The translations under genes and the position numbers were made by a program. From positions 1 through 53,080 of the IMG/VR virus record IMGVR_UViG_3300033571_028072: a DNA stretch of 53,080 nt; one strand, given 5' to 3'. The notes under the pieces were generated by a model that was not told where the DNA came from, ran no database searches, and was given only the letters and a program-made list of their open reading frames with translations. The stretch's first letter is position 1. Each line of letters starts with the position of its first letter. The stretch is from a virus. Of the stretch, positions 1-6,745 are shown one piece after another.

Positions 1-42
1 AATGCAAACGAAAGCGTCTTTGACGTAGCATTGGCTGCCTAA
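1..42 (+). CDS. 3' end of an upstream gene (partial)
   Basis: Reading frame 1 is open from the first base and ends at a TAA at 40-42, giving a C-terminus of 13 residues that ends VFDVALAA. A hairpin followed by a T-tract lies just downstream, which fits the end of a transcription unit. The fragment is too short for a family assignment. The gene lies upstream of a lysis cluster in a T4-like genome, but nothing else can be said. Confidence 0.45.
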   Translation, partial: NANESVFDVALAA

Positions 43-60
43 ACACAGCCTAGGGTTTCG

Positions 61-100
61 GTGGGTTTCCTCGTAACAGAATAACCCGCTTTATTTTTTT
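61..100 (+). terminator. Rho-independent terminator after the upstream partial gene
   Basis: GTGGGTT (61-67) pairs with AACCCGC (83-89) through seven base pairs, one of them G-T, across a 15-nt loop. A run of T with one A follows (90-100). It sits between the stop at 42 and the start at 113, so it would separate the upstream gene from the lysis cluster. The stem is short and the loop is large, so efficiency is uncertain. Confidence 0.55.
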
Positions 101-112
101 AAGGAAAATGTT

Positions 113-454
113 ATGCCTGAACCAGGATTTCTAACAGCTAAAATTATGTCCGGATTGGGTGGGTTGATTGGTGGGTTGACACTTATGGTGTTCATGAAGC
201 CAACGACAATTTTAGATGCAGCTTTACGCGGAGGTATCTCAACAGGAACAGGTATAATATTTTCTACTCCTATTCTAGAGTGGTTTGGAATGAATCAAAC
301 GTTTGATATGATTCTAATGTTTGGGTTTATTACTGGCTTTCTTGCTTGGGGGGTTCTTTCATTAGTCGCTCAAATTTTCATCAATGCACAAAAAAAGAAT
401 CATGATATTATTGATGTGGTCAATAAGACCAAACAGAGCAGTGATAAAAAATGA
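113..454 (+). CDS. Small membrane protein, putative holin
   Basis: A 113-residue protein with two clear hydrophobic stretches (about residues 11-30 and 64-90), a weaker glycine/isoleucine-rich one between them (about 40-57), and a charged lysine-rich C-terminal tail. It has no signal for a soluble enzyme. It begins at ATG 113 after an AAGGA-like ribosome site and lies 6 bases before a cell-wall hydrolase gene. That size, membrane layout and position are typical of a holin, which opens the inner membrane for the lysin at the end of infection. The family was not recognised by sequence, so the role is inferred from context. Other small membrane proteins, such as an antiholin, remain possible. 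Confidence 0.6.
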   Translation: MPEPGFLTAKIMSGLGGLIGGLTLMVFMKPTTILDAALRGGISTGTGIIFSTPILEWFGMNQTFDMILMFGFITGFLAWGVLSLVAQIFINAQKKNHDIIDVVNKTKQSSDKK

Positions 455-460
455 GGTATT

Positions 461-991
461 ATGTTTATATTAAGAATAGTTTTCATTTTCTTTTTGGGGA
501 GCATTCTTTATGAGTATTTTCCTTATCTAGTGCATCACAAATTCGAAGAAGTAAAAGAGGAAAAACATCCCCCTTATGTAACTATGGCACAACGTGAAAA
601 GGAGATAGATTGTCTGGCAAAAAACATTTACTATGAGGCAGGTATCGAATCTTTTGAAGGTAAAGTAGCAGTTGCACAAGTTACAATCAATCGAACAAAA
701 TCAGGAAAATTTCCAAAAGATATATGTGCAGTTGTATATGAAAGAAATTTAGTATACAATAATGTCATATGTCAATTTAGTTGGTATTGCGATTCAAAAG
801 CTAAAGTGAGACCTATCCATGCAGCAACCTATAAAGAATCCGAGGCTGTGGCTAAAAAGGTATTACTTGAAGGATACCGCCTATCAATCATCACAGAGGA
901 CGTACTATACTATCATGCAGACTATGTCAACCCCCGATGGAAAAAACAACGAGTCGCCAAAATCGGAAAACACATCTTCTACAAAGGTTAA
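461..991 (+). CDS. SleB-type cell wall hydrolase (endolysin)
   Basis: 176 residues. Residues 1-24 form a hydrophobic N-terminal anchor or signal (FILRIVFIFFLGSIL), followed by a charged linker. From about residue 49 the Hydrolase_2/SleB fold begins: the YYEAG segment with the likely catalytic Glu59, the VAVAQVTINR helix at 70-78, and the CAVVY and CQFSWYC segments at about 89-110 that are hallmarks of this family. SleB enzymes cleave peptidoglycan glycan strands. The N-terminal membrane segment suggests export by the host Sec system or a signal-anchor-release lysin rather than a purely cytoplasmic enzyme. It follows the holin-like gene, so the pair forms the lysis cassette. The last 77 bases overlap the next gene in another frame. 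Confidence 0.88.
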   Translation: MFILRIVFIFFLGSILYEYFPYLVHHKFEEVKEEKHPPYVTMAQREKEIDCLAKNIYYEAGIESFEGKVAVAQVTINRTKSGKFPKDICAVVYERNLVYNNVICQFSWYCDSKAKVRPIHAATYKESEAVAKKVLLEGYRLSIITEDVLYYHADYVNPRWKKQRVAKIGKHIFYKG

Positions 992-1307
992 TTGGCTCGA
1001 AAAGCTAACACTTTTGAGGGGTTCGCTTTTCGACTTCTTTGAACATAAACTAAAACCAAGCACCGCCGAATCAATTGGGTGGGTAGGCATTGTTCTCCTG
1101 CACGCCGCACTCATTCCTACATTCCTAGCAGTCATGGCAGGTGTAACTGATAAGATGCCTCCTGTTGATCTGGTTCTTTTCATCTGGGCAGCTTTGGTCA
1201 CTTTCTTTGTTCGCGCTGCAATTTTAAAAGATACTGTTAACGTTTTGACGATTGGTGCAGGATTTATCGTTAACGCTGTTTTCATGGCACTTATTCTATT
1301 CAAATGA
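915..1307 (+). CDS. Membrane protein overlapping the lysin gene
   Basis: From ATG 915 the product has about 130 residues; ATG 924 is an equally good start. A longer reading back to 819 would overlap the lysin much further and adds a sequence that looks like out-of-frame lysin. The protein has a polar N-terminus and then three hydrophobic segments (GWVGIVLLHAALIPTFLAVMAG, VDLVLFIWAALVTFFVRAAIL, VLTIGAGFIVNAVFMALILF). It ends with ATG of gene 33 overlapping its stop. No family is recognised. Overlap with the endolysin and three membrane segments make a lysis accessory (antiholin or second holin) the most natural guess, but this is only context. Confidence 0.65.
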   Translation: MQTMSTPDGKNNESPKSENTSSTKVNWLEKLTLLRGSLFDFFEHKLKPSTAESIGWVGIVLLHAALIPTFLAVMAGVTDKMPPVDLVLFIWAALVTFFVRAAILKDTVNVLTIGAGFIVNAVFMALILFK

Positions 1308-1558
1308 ACACACTTACAGATCAATTTATTATTTCAAAGAAGTTTACAACTGCTAATGAATTTTCGTTGTACATAGAAAGTTTAGTCACGGCAAAAAAAC
1401 TTTCCTACATGGAAGCTGTCATCAACTATTGCGAAGAGGCTGATATTGATGTAGAATCAATCAAGTCGCTGGTGAATAAGTCTCTCAAAGAGAAGATTCA
1501 ATGTGAGGCAGAGGAACTAAACTATTTCAAAAGGAAAACAGGTAAACTTCCGTTATGA
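1304..1558 (+). CDS. 33: gp33 late transcription coactivator
   Basis: 84 residues with the pattern of T4-type late coactivators in marine phages: a helical N-terminus (FSLYIESLVTAKKLSYMEAVINYCEE), then DIDVESIKSLVNKSLKEKI and a C-terminal EAEELNYFKRKTGKLPL. In T4, gp33 bridges host RNA polymerase and the sliding clamp, together with the gp55 sigma factor, at TATAAATA late promoters. It is shorter than T4 gp33 (112 residues), as is usual in marine relatives. The ATG overlaps the upstream stop (ATGA) and its own stop overlaps gene 59, so it is translated as part of a coupled unit. The order 33-59-32 matches T4. Late boxes further along the window fit its presence. Confidence 0.85.
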   Translation: MNTLTDQFIISKKFTTANEFSLYIESLVTAKKLSYMEAVINYCEEADIDVESIKSLVNKSLKEKIQCEAEELNYFKRKTGKLPL

Positions 1559-2148
1559 TGAACATGGACGCCTTTAAGGCCTATCGTTATTATCTTGCCC
1601 TTCGTATGCATTTTACCACAGATCGTTATGATGTTGTGAAACATAAAGGTCGTATTAAAGTGTCGAATGACAAATTCATGCGCCAAAAGAACTTGTATAC
1701 GAAGTTGGCAAATCAATTTCAAGACGAAGAATATATCAACTTTCTTGTGTCGAACTTTGTTTCGGGAGATCAATGGGGCGGTATTTTTGATACGCGCGCG
1801 CACGACACATATCTCAATTGGAAAAAACGAACCGAGTCACTTGCATACACATTTAAAAATGATATGCAAAGAGTCCTTCAAGAGTTGAATCTATCTGCGT
1901 TCGACGAAGCTGTAATCTTTGAAGTACAAAAAAATCAACACCCATATATAATAAGAGCTTACTTGAGTAAGGATATTACAATCGAGACTCTTGTAATTCT
2001 AAACAAAATGTACAATTTCTGTGAAAAATTTGATAAAGAAATAGATGAGACATTTGTATGGCCCGATATTTCAAGACTTATAAGGAAGTACAGCCCTTTC
2101 GTCAAAATGAAAAAGGATAGGTTCAGTGAACTCATTGGAAGACTTTGA
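1555..2148 (+). CDS. 59: gp59 helicase loader
   Basis: 197 residues. The N-terminal half (FKAYRYYLALRMHF, YDVVKHKGRIKVS, then LYTKLANQF) follows T4 gp59 (KSVYKLYLMIKQHM, YDVIKYNWCMRVS), and the INFLVSNFV segment corresponds to T4 IFISNLV. gp59 loads the replicative helicase gp41 onto gp32-coated single-stranded DNA at forks and recombination intermediates. It is slightly shorter than T4 gp59 (217 residues). Its start overlaps the gene 33 stop (ATGA), and two more Met codons follow within four residues, so the exact start is uncertain by three codons. Gene 32, its binding partner, lies downstream after two small genes. Confidence 0.88.
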   Translation: MMNMDAFKAYRYYLALRMHFTTDRYDVVKHKGRIKVSNDKFMRQKNLYTKLANQFQDEEYINFLVSNFVSGDQWGGIFDTRAHDTYLNWKKRTESLAYTFKNDMQRVLQELNLSAFDEAVIFEVQKNQHPYIIRAYLSKDITIETLVILNKMYNFCEKFDKEIDETFVWPDISRLIRKYSPFVKMKKDRFSELIGRL

Positions 2149-2356
2149 ACGTCTAGAAACCAAAATTGATACTCTTGAAAAAGAAGTTATTGACATTCAT
2201 GAAAGATATTTGACTGTTGCGGAGACCATTCGCGAAATGCAAAAGTACATGGTTAAAATTGCACAACATCAAGCGATCATTGCAGACCAAATTTCACATT
2301 GGCCCTACATTGCAGTAGATCGCAAAACATCTAAACTTAATAAGGACAAGGAGTAA
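2126..2356 (+). CDS. Small coiled-coil protein of unknown function
   Basis: 76 residues starting at GTG 2126, inside the 3' end of gene 59 (23-base overlap). Residues 3-55 have a heptad-like pattern of Leu/Ile and charged residues (LEDFERLETKIDTLEKEVIDI), predicting one long coiled coil; the C-terminus is basic. It belongs to no enzyme family I recognise. Position between the helicase loader and the ssDNA-binding protein suggests a replication or recombination accessory or a small structural peptide. The coding potential is supported by the tight overlap and by uninterrupted continuity with the next gene. Confidence 0.7.
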   Translation: MNSLEDFERLETKIDTLEKEVIDIHERYLTVAETIREMQKYMVKIAQHQAIIADQISHWPYIAVDRKTSKLNKDKE

Positions 2357-2367
2357 TAGGTTTTACT

Positions 2368-2553
2368 ATGGGCGATACTAGACGTTTTAATGATGATTAC
2401 GGTGATGGTAAAAAAATCAAAAAGTTAAAAAAGAACAAACGAATCGTTGACAAATACCGCAAGGTCGTGCATAATTATGATTCGTTTAATGATGATGCGT
2501 TTGATGAATACTTAGATCATGAGTACAAACAAAACAAAACGAAAATACGTTAA
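2368..2553 (+). CDS. Small basic protein of unknown function
   Basis: 61 residues beginning MGDTRRFNDDYGDG, followed by a lysine-rich stretch (KKIKKLKKNKR, about residues 15-25) and an acidic/aromatic C-terminal half. It starts 11 bases after the previous stop, with a weak ribosome site. No family is recognised. The charge pattern suggests nucleic-acid binding or an intrinsically disordered adaptor, and placement just ahead of gene 32 keeps it in the replication unit. Function is unknown. Confidence 0.65.
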   Translation: MGDTRRFNDDYGDGKKIKKLKKNKRIVDKYRKVVHNYDSFNDDAFDEYLDHEYKQNKTKIR

Positions 2554-2587
2554 TACATCGCAACACACTTTTCATACGGAGTAAACT

Positions 2588-3496
2588 ATGGTTATTCAAT
2601 CTCTTTCTGATCTTAAAAAGTCCCGCGGCGGTTTCGAAAACCTGATGAAGGAAGTAGAAAAGATCGCCAATCCCACCACCAATCAAGAAGATAATCGCTT
2701 TTGGCAACCAGAAGTCGATAAGGTTGGCAATGGTTATGCAGTTATTCGATTCCTCCCCCCGTGTAAAGGCGAGGACCTTCCCTGGGTTCGTATTTGGAAC
2801 CATGGCTTTCAAGGCCCAACAGGCAAGTGGTATATCGAAGATTCATTGACGACTATTGGATTGCCTGATCCTGTCAGTGAACTCAACAATCAGCTTTGGA
2901 ACAGCGGCAATGAAGCAGACAAAGATGTTGCTCGCGCTCAAAAGCGTAAGCTGACTTATATCAGCAACATTCTTGTTGTGACTGATCCGGGTCGTCCTGA
3001 GAATGAAGGCAAAGTATTCTTGTACAAGTTTGGCAAAAAAATCTTTGACAAGATCAAAGACGTTGCTGATCCTCAATTCCAAGATGAGGAGTCGGTCAAT
3101 CCTTTCGACTTCTGGAATGGTGCAAACTTCAAACTGAAGATTCGTAAGGTTGAAGGTTATCGCAACTATGACAAGTCAGAATTTGACAAACCTTCTCCTG
3201 TTGCAAAATCTGATGAAGAAATTGCAGCGATTTGGGATCAACAACATGCACTCAAGACGTTTATCGATCCTTCACGTTTCAAGTCATACGATGAACTGAA
3301 GGCAAAGTTGAATGCTGTTCTCAATGCACCCGCAGCGCCTAAGCGTGCTGAGGAAATTGAAGTTGATGAACCTGTGCAACGTGCAGCACCTGTAAAATCA
3401 GCAGCACCTAAACCTGTCGTAAAGAAGGAAGAAGTAAATTTTGATGATGATGATGAATCGTTGTCTTACTTTGCTAAGCTAGCAAACGACGACTAA
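2588..3496 (+). CDS. 32: gp32 single-stranded DNA-binding protein
   Basis: 302 residues, the same length as T4 gp32 (301). It has a basic N-terminal B-domain (LSDLKKSRGGFENLMKE), the core OB fold (WQPEVDKVGNGYAVIRFLPP, KLTYISNILVVTDP, GKVFLYKFGKKIFDKI, NPFDFWNGANFKLKIR) and an Ala/Pro/Lys linker leading to an acidic C-terminal tail (DDDDESLSYFAKLANDD) used for protein contacts. It coats ssDNA in replication, recombination and repair. The zinc-binding cysteines of T4 gp32 are absent: the only cysteine is Cys59, although the neighbouring His (His72) remains. A GGAG ribosome site precedes the ATG. The gene ends at a strong terminator. Confidence 0.95.
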   Translation: MVIQSLSDLKKSRGGFENLMKEVEKIANPTTNQEDNRFWQPEVDKVGNGYAVIRFLPPCKGEDLPWVRIWNHGFQGPTGKWYIEDSLTTIGLPDPVSELNNQLWNSGNEADKDVARAQKRKLTYISNILVVTDPGRPENEGKVFLYKFGKKIFDKIKDVADPQFQDEESVNPFDFWNGANFKLKIRKVEGYRNYDKSEFDKPSPVAKSDEEIAAIWDQQHALKTFIDPSRFKSYDELKAKLNAVLNAPAAPKRAEEIEVDEPVQRAAPVKSAAPKPVVKKEEVNFDDDDESLSYFAKLANDD

Positions 3497-3498
3497 AC

Positions 3499-3522
3499 AA
3501 AAGGGGCGCAAGCCCCTTTTTT
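3499..3522. terminator. Bidirectional terminator between convergent genes
   Basis: AAAAGGGGC (3499-3507) pairs with GCCCCTTTT (3512-3520) around a GCAA tetraloop, followed by TT on the plus strand and a T-run on the minus strand. It lies 2 bases after the gene 32 stop, and its right edge overlaps the stop codon of the minus-strand 556-residue gene (3521-3523). It therefore ends both converging transcription units. Confidence 0.93.
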
Positions 3523-5191
3523 AATATGATGCTCTTGAATCGCTATATCGTGTAAATGATGATTGCATACGTGGTTCAGCTTTAATGGGTATAGCTGTTT
3601 GTGTGTTTGTGCTATTATTATTCTGAATCACAATAGGTTGTACTTGACCCCCAACTTGCATCTCGCCAGTTAAATTCTTATTCTGTGAACTCTCAGACAT
3701 TAGCTCAGTAGAAAAGTTTCTTCTTGCGGTCGTTGGTGTAATCATCTCCTCAGGTGATGCAGGTGCTCGAACCTGAATATCTCTTTCTTGTTGTGCTGCT
3801 TTTAGCTCTTTAAACTTTGCCTCTGCTTCATCATACTTACCTTGCTTTACAAGATTTTGTATTTGCATGTAATCTTTTTTAGTTAACTGAGTATCATATT
3901 CAGCTTCACCGTCTTTACCCTCCAATGACACTTTATATGTGTCACGACCAAATAGACCCCCCGACACACGTTGACCCAACAATCTACCTGTTTTATATGA
4001 TTGAACATTACCCTCAGGATTCTCAATAACATTGCTATCAGAGCCGCTGGCCATGAACTGACCAATTTTTTGATTTTTCTTTGAAAATAAACTTCCTAAG
4101 AAACTATTACCAAACAAAGATTTTTGTGACACAATACCTTCATCAAGTTTATCTTGTTGTGTAAGAATAGGTCCTGAGGATTCTTGTTTCTTGCGGGATT
4201 CGATGTTTGAACTAATCATTTGTTCGGCTTGTGGTTTTCCTGTCCCACCAGATAAATCTCTGTTGGTTTCTTCTTTGATATAATTGTAGGTGTCCTTTAT
4301 TTTATTAAAGAATCCACCTCGTTTTTGTTCAATGACAGGCGTTTCAGGCTCAGGTGGTTTAATATTTTTGATGGGTTCACGATCTGCTACTGCAGGTGCT
4401 TTCGTGTTTATGTCATAAAAATTTTTACCATCTTTATTTTCACTTAACCACTTCTTTAAATCTTCTCTATTTCTGCCGTATTGAGTAAACAATTCTTCAT
4501 CGCTTAAATCCGACTCAACAGCTTGATTTATCTCTCCCCATCGTACAGACCCAGCAGCACGTCTTGCATTTAGCTTGCCTGCCCGTCCTGCAGTTAAAGG
4601 CCTTCCAGATGCATCTGTCTCGCCACGTTTTTCCATAGCATAAGGATTGAATTCTAATCCAGGAGCGTTTGGATTTGCATCTATCTTTCTTTTTTCAATT
4701 GAGGCGCCAATAAAAGGTAAAGTCGCGATTGTTGCCGCAGCTGCTAATGGACCTGCAATACCCGCTGCAGCCGCTGGGGGCGGCACAGGAGGCACTGTAC
4801 TTGGCACAGGAACTTTTTTGGGAGTGGGAATATCCCCAAAATCAAGACTAAGTTGTTTTGGGTCCTCTTTTTGAGGTGTTTCATCTTCAGATACAGGTTG
4901 CCTATTCGAGGTAGGAGCCTTTTCAGATGATGCACCAGGTGCTCCCTGTAAAGGTTTCTTTTCTACGTAAGGCTTTTGTTCAAATATCTGTTTTTCTTCG
5001 GAAGACTTTCTAAGTATTTTTTCAATATTGATGAGAGCTCTTGACTCTTTTTTTGTTTCTTTTAAAATCTCTTTAACATCTTTATAGAATTGTTTCACCT
5101 CAGAAGGTACAGAGGTGGGAGGATCATTTTGCTTTGTGTAAGCAAGATTATTTCCTGTTAGTAAAGCAGGCAATCTTTTTTGTTGTCTCAT
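3521..5191 (-). CDS. Putative tail tape measure protein (gp29 position)
   Basis: 556 residues. The N-terminal part has a charged helical segment likely to form a coiled coil (about 28-75), then a Pro/Ala-rich hydrophobic stretch (about 131-166: VPPPAAAAGIAGPLAAAATIATLPFIG). The rest is a long polar region with short Ala/Gln/Lys helices and a Gln/Asn/Thr-rich C-terminus. No enzyme motif is seen. The start codon overlaps the stop of the gp51-like frame (ATGA), so translation is coupled. In most tailed phages the tape measure follows the tail-assembly chaperones, and T4 gp29 (590 residues) has nearly this length; a hydrophobic segment is also common in tape measures. No direct similarity to gp29 is evident to me, so the call is by position, length and composition. 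Confidence 0.5.
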   Translation of the reverse strand: MRQQKRLPALLTGNNLAYTKQNDPPTSVPSEVKQFYKDVKEILKETKKESRALINIEKILRKSSEEKQIFEQKPYVEKKPLQGAPGASSEKAPTSNRQPVSEDETPQKEDPKQLSLDFGDIPTPKKVPVPSTVPPVPPPAAAAGIAGPLAAAATIATLPFIGASIEKRKIDANPNAPGLEFNPYAMEKRGETDASGRPLTAGRAGKLNARRAAGSVRWGEINQAVESDLSDEELFTQYGRNREDLKKWLSENKDGKNFYDINTKAPAVADREPIKNIKPPEPETPVIEQKRGGFFNKIKDTYNYIKEETNRDLSGGTGKPQAEQMISSNIESRKKQESSGPILTQQDKLDEGIVSQKSLFGNSFLGSLFSKKNQKIGQFMASGSDSNVIENPEGNVQSYKTGRLLGQRVSGGLFGRDTYKVSLEGKDGEAEYDTQLTKKDYMQIQNLVKQGKYDEAEAKFKELKAAQQERDIQVRAPASPEEMITPTTARRNFSTELMSESSQNKNLTGEMQVGGQVQPIVIQNNNSTNTQTAIPIKAEPRMQSSFTRYSDSRASY

Positions 5192-5391
5192 CCTCTCATC
5201 CTTCTTTCTGCGATTCGGTCTCGCATTCTTTCGTTTTCTTCTCGAATGTGTTCAACTAATAATGTCAAATATATTTCCCTCTCCCACGGCAACATGTTCT
5301 CAATCTCTGTTAAACTATACTTATGATATTGCATAAGTCCAAAATTTGTTTTGTAAAAATCTGCTAGTGAGTCTCTTCCGAGACTTATACG
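5188..5391 (-). CDS. 51: gp51-like hub assembly protein, -1 frame extension of gp26
   Basis: The minus strand is open in the -1 frame relative to gp26, from the slippery site at 5397-5391 to a TGA at 5190-5188, encoding 67 residues after the shift. The sequence (DSLADFYKTNFGL, HKYSLTEIENMLPWEREIYL) matches the small gp51 of marine T4-like phages. The only ATG in this frame is at 5334-5332 and gives a 48-residue product that would lack the conserved-looking N-terminal part. I see no usable ATG, GTG or TTG nearer the gp26 end. Production by ribosomal frameshifting as a gp26-gp51 fusion is therefore the likelier route. In T4, gp51 acts catalytically in hub assembly and is not in the virion. The TGA overlaps the ATG of the following gene. 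Confidence 0.75.
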   Translation of the reverse strand, partial: RISLGRDSLADFYKTNFGLMQYHKYSLTEIENMLPWEREIYLTLLVEHIREENERMRDRIAERRMRG

Positions 5392-5400
5392 AAAAAATTT
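5370..5400 (-). promoter_or_regulatory. Programmed -1 ribosomal frameshift signal in gp26
   Basis: On the minus strand, in the gp26 frame, the codons are GCA AAT TTT TTC GTA TAA. Two overlapping slippery heptamers fit the X XXY YYZ rule: A AAT TTT (5400-5394) and T TTT TTC (5397-5391). After T TTT TTC comes a 5-nt spacer (GTATA, 5390-5386), then a perfect 6-bp stem AGTCTC/GAGACT (5385-5380 and 5375-5370) closed by a GGAA tetraloop of GNRA type. The gp51-like frame is exactly -1 to gp26. Slippery site, spacer and hairpin together match the standard -1 signal. Confidence 0.8.
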
Positions 5401-6086
5401 GCAAGGCCCTCGACTTTGGCCTTGTTTATTGCATTACAATTAGTACACACTAGTTCTACACTCTTTGATAATTTCGGCATGGTCTGGAAGAATTTTTCAA
5501 TTTTTCCAAACTGTTCGATATTCATCGACGCAACAAACTCCTTTAGTTCTTCCTTATCATCTACAGTTATATCAAAATACTTCCCATCACTGGTATAAAT
5601 TCCTTTGATACATCTCTCAATCTCTTCAAAATAATTATCAATCCCTGTTTGTATTAAGTCAGGAAGATCAAGTTTAAATCTTGGGTATTTCATTTCAACA
5701 CCCACCGACTCAGTCAACATAAATTTACTAATATGATCCTTGTCCTTTTGTAACTCTACATTATCAATATTTACACTAAAGTCAATTTTATTTTCACATG
5801 AACGACAAGTTAAAACAAGATCTATCTTTTCTCCGACAGACTTTGCTCGCATCTTAAGAAAGATGTACTCAATATCAAAACTAGCTAATGTTTTTAAATT
5901 TAGCTTGTTAAAGGTACAAATGTCAACGATTTCTTCCATAACCCGCGAAATATCAGAATCATCTGATTCTCTCGCCATCAATAACGCTTTATATTCCTTA
6001 ACGAGAAAGGGACGATATTTAGCTTTTTTTCCTGTGGACGGAATAGTCAATTCATAGGTTGGGACTTCAAGTTTAGGTATAGCCAT
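5385..6086 (-). CDS. 26: gp26 baseplate hub / tail assembly protein
   Basis: 233 residues (T4 gp26: 208), belonging to the T4 baseplate family PF12322. The N-terminus (MAIPKLEVPTYELTIPSTGKK) and the FLVKEYKALLMARES segment are typical. Two CxxC pairs, Cys94/Cys97 (CRSC) and Cys214/Cys217 (CTNC), could form a zinc ribbon. In T4, gp26 is needed for the baseplate hub. The last codons carry a slippery sequence and the next open frame is -1, which resembles the short member of a G/GT-type chaperone pair. It lies 14 bases after the gp54-like gene, with an AGGAT ribosome site, inside a minus-strand tail block. Confidence 0.9.
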   Translation of the reverse strand: MAIPKLEVPTYELTIPSTGKKAKYRPFLVKEYKALLMARESDDSDISRVMEEIVDICTFNKLNLKTLASFDIEYIFLKMRAKSVGEKIDLVLTCRSCENKIDFSVNIDNVELQKDKDHISKFMLTESVGVEMKYPRFKLDLPDLIQTGIDNYFEEIERCIKGIYTSDGKYFDITVDDKEELKEFVASMNIEQFGKIEKFFQTMPKLSKSVELVCTNCNAINKAKVEGLANFFV

Positions 6087-6100
6087 TTTTTAATCCTATT

Positions 6101-6745
6101 TTATAAAGGAGGTGCTGGTATGTAATCTTCTGCTGTGTTTGTTCTTCCTACCGAGGGTTGTGGTTGAGTTGTTCTAGTAGTTTTTAATAATTCTTGTGGA
6201 CCAAGTATGCTTGCTTGATAAATTTCTGTATTTGAAATATCAGCTGTTTCCCAAACACGGTATGAAAACGTTACAGGTAAGATATGGAAACGATCTAATG
6301 CGGCTTGGTTCATTGAAAGCGATCCAATAGCAATAGGATATGCATCAATTAGTTGTATCGAGTATGTGTAATTTTCTTTTTCGTCAAGTTGATATATTGT
6401 TATTGTTCGTGCATATTCATCTTTGTAGTTTAACGTAAAGCTAGAAGGATTTATAACCGAGTGAATCCAATTATCAAATGCTTTCCTTACTAACATATCT
6501 TTATCACAAAGGAATGATAAGTTAATAGACTCTCCATAATTAATCGAACCAGGTCTAACATAAGCAGGCCCAAATAAAGTTTGCTTTTTTAATGAAAGAG
6601 TGGCTCCCGGCAAACTTGCACTTTGACAAAATAAACTTATTAGCCTCTCATCGCCGAAAAGATTGGGAATAATTACTTCGAAGCGATTTTGCCTTGCAAG
6701 GCCGCGTGTTGATACTTGTGTAACGAATTCGGAGATTGTGGTCAT
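6101..6745 (-). CDS. 54: gp54-like tail tube initiator (gp19 tube family)
   Basis: 214 residues. It starts with the ISEFVTQVSTRGLARQNRFEVIIP segment, followed by CQSASLPG, an extended FGPAYVRPGSINYGESINLSFLCDKDM stretch and VRKAFDNWIHSVINP, the pattern of T4-type tube-fold proteins (Phage_T4_gp19 family). The closing part (IQLIDAYPIAIGSLSMNQAALDRFHILPVTFSYRVW) is also characteristic. Located among baseplate genes rather than beside the sheath gene, it best fits gp54, which starts tail tube polymerisation on the baseplate, rather than the main tube gp19. T4 gp54 is longer (320 residues). The ATGA start overlaps the previous stop. A second tube paralogue is an alternative. Confidence 0.72.
   Translation of the reverse strand: MTTISEFVTQVSTRGLARQNRFEVIIPNLFGDERLISLFCQSASLPGATLSLKKQTLFGPAYVRPGSINYGESINLSFLCDKDMLVRKAFDNWIHSVINPSSFTLNYKDEYARTITIYQLDEKENYTYSIQLIDAYPIAIGSLSMNQAALDRFHILPVTFSYRVWETADISNTEIYQASILGPQELLKTTRTTQPQPSVGRTNTAEDYIPAPPL

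Noticed and set aside
1-42. A photosynthesis gene (psbA-like) ending at the window start
   Set aside because: The visible C-terminus (VFDVALAA) does not match the known D1 ending, and no other photosynthesis gene is in the window.
819-914. Upstream start for the membrane protein overlapping the lysin
   Set aside because: The extra 32 residues are out-of-frame lysin sequence and are not needed for the membrane domain; ATG 915 or 924 is better placed.
905-1324. Minus-strand 139-residue open frame across the lysis genes
   Set aside because: It lies antisense to two supported genes, has no family features, and would oppose a continuous plus-strand unit.
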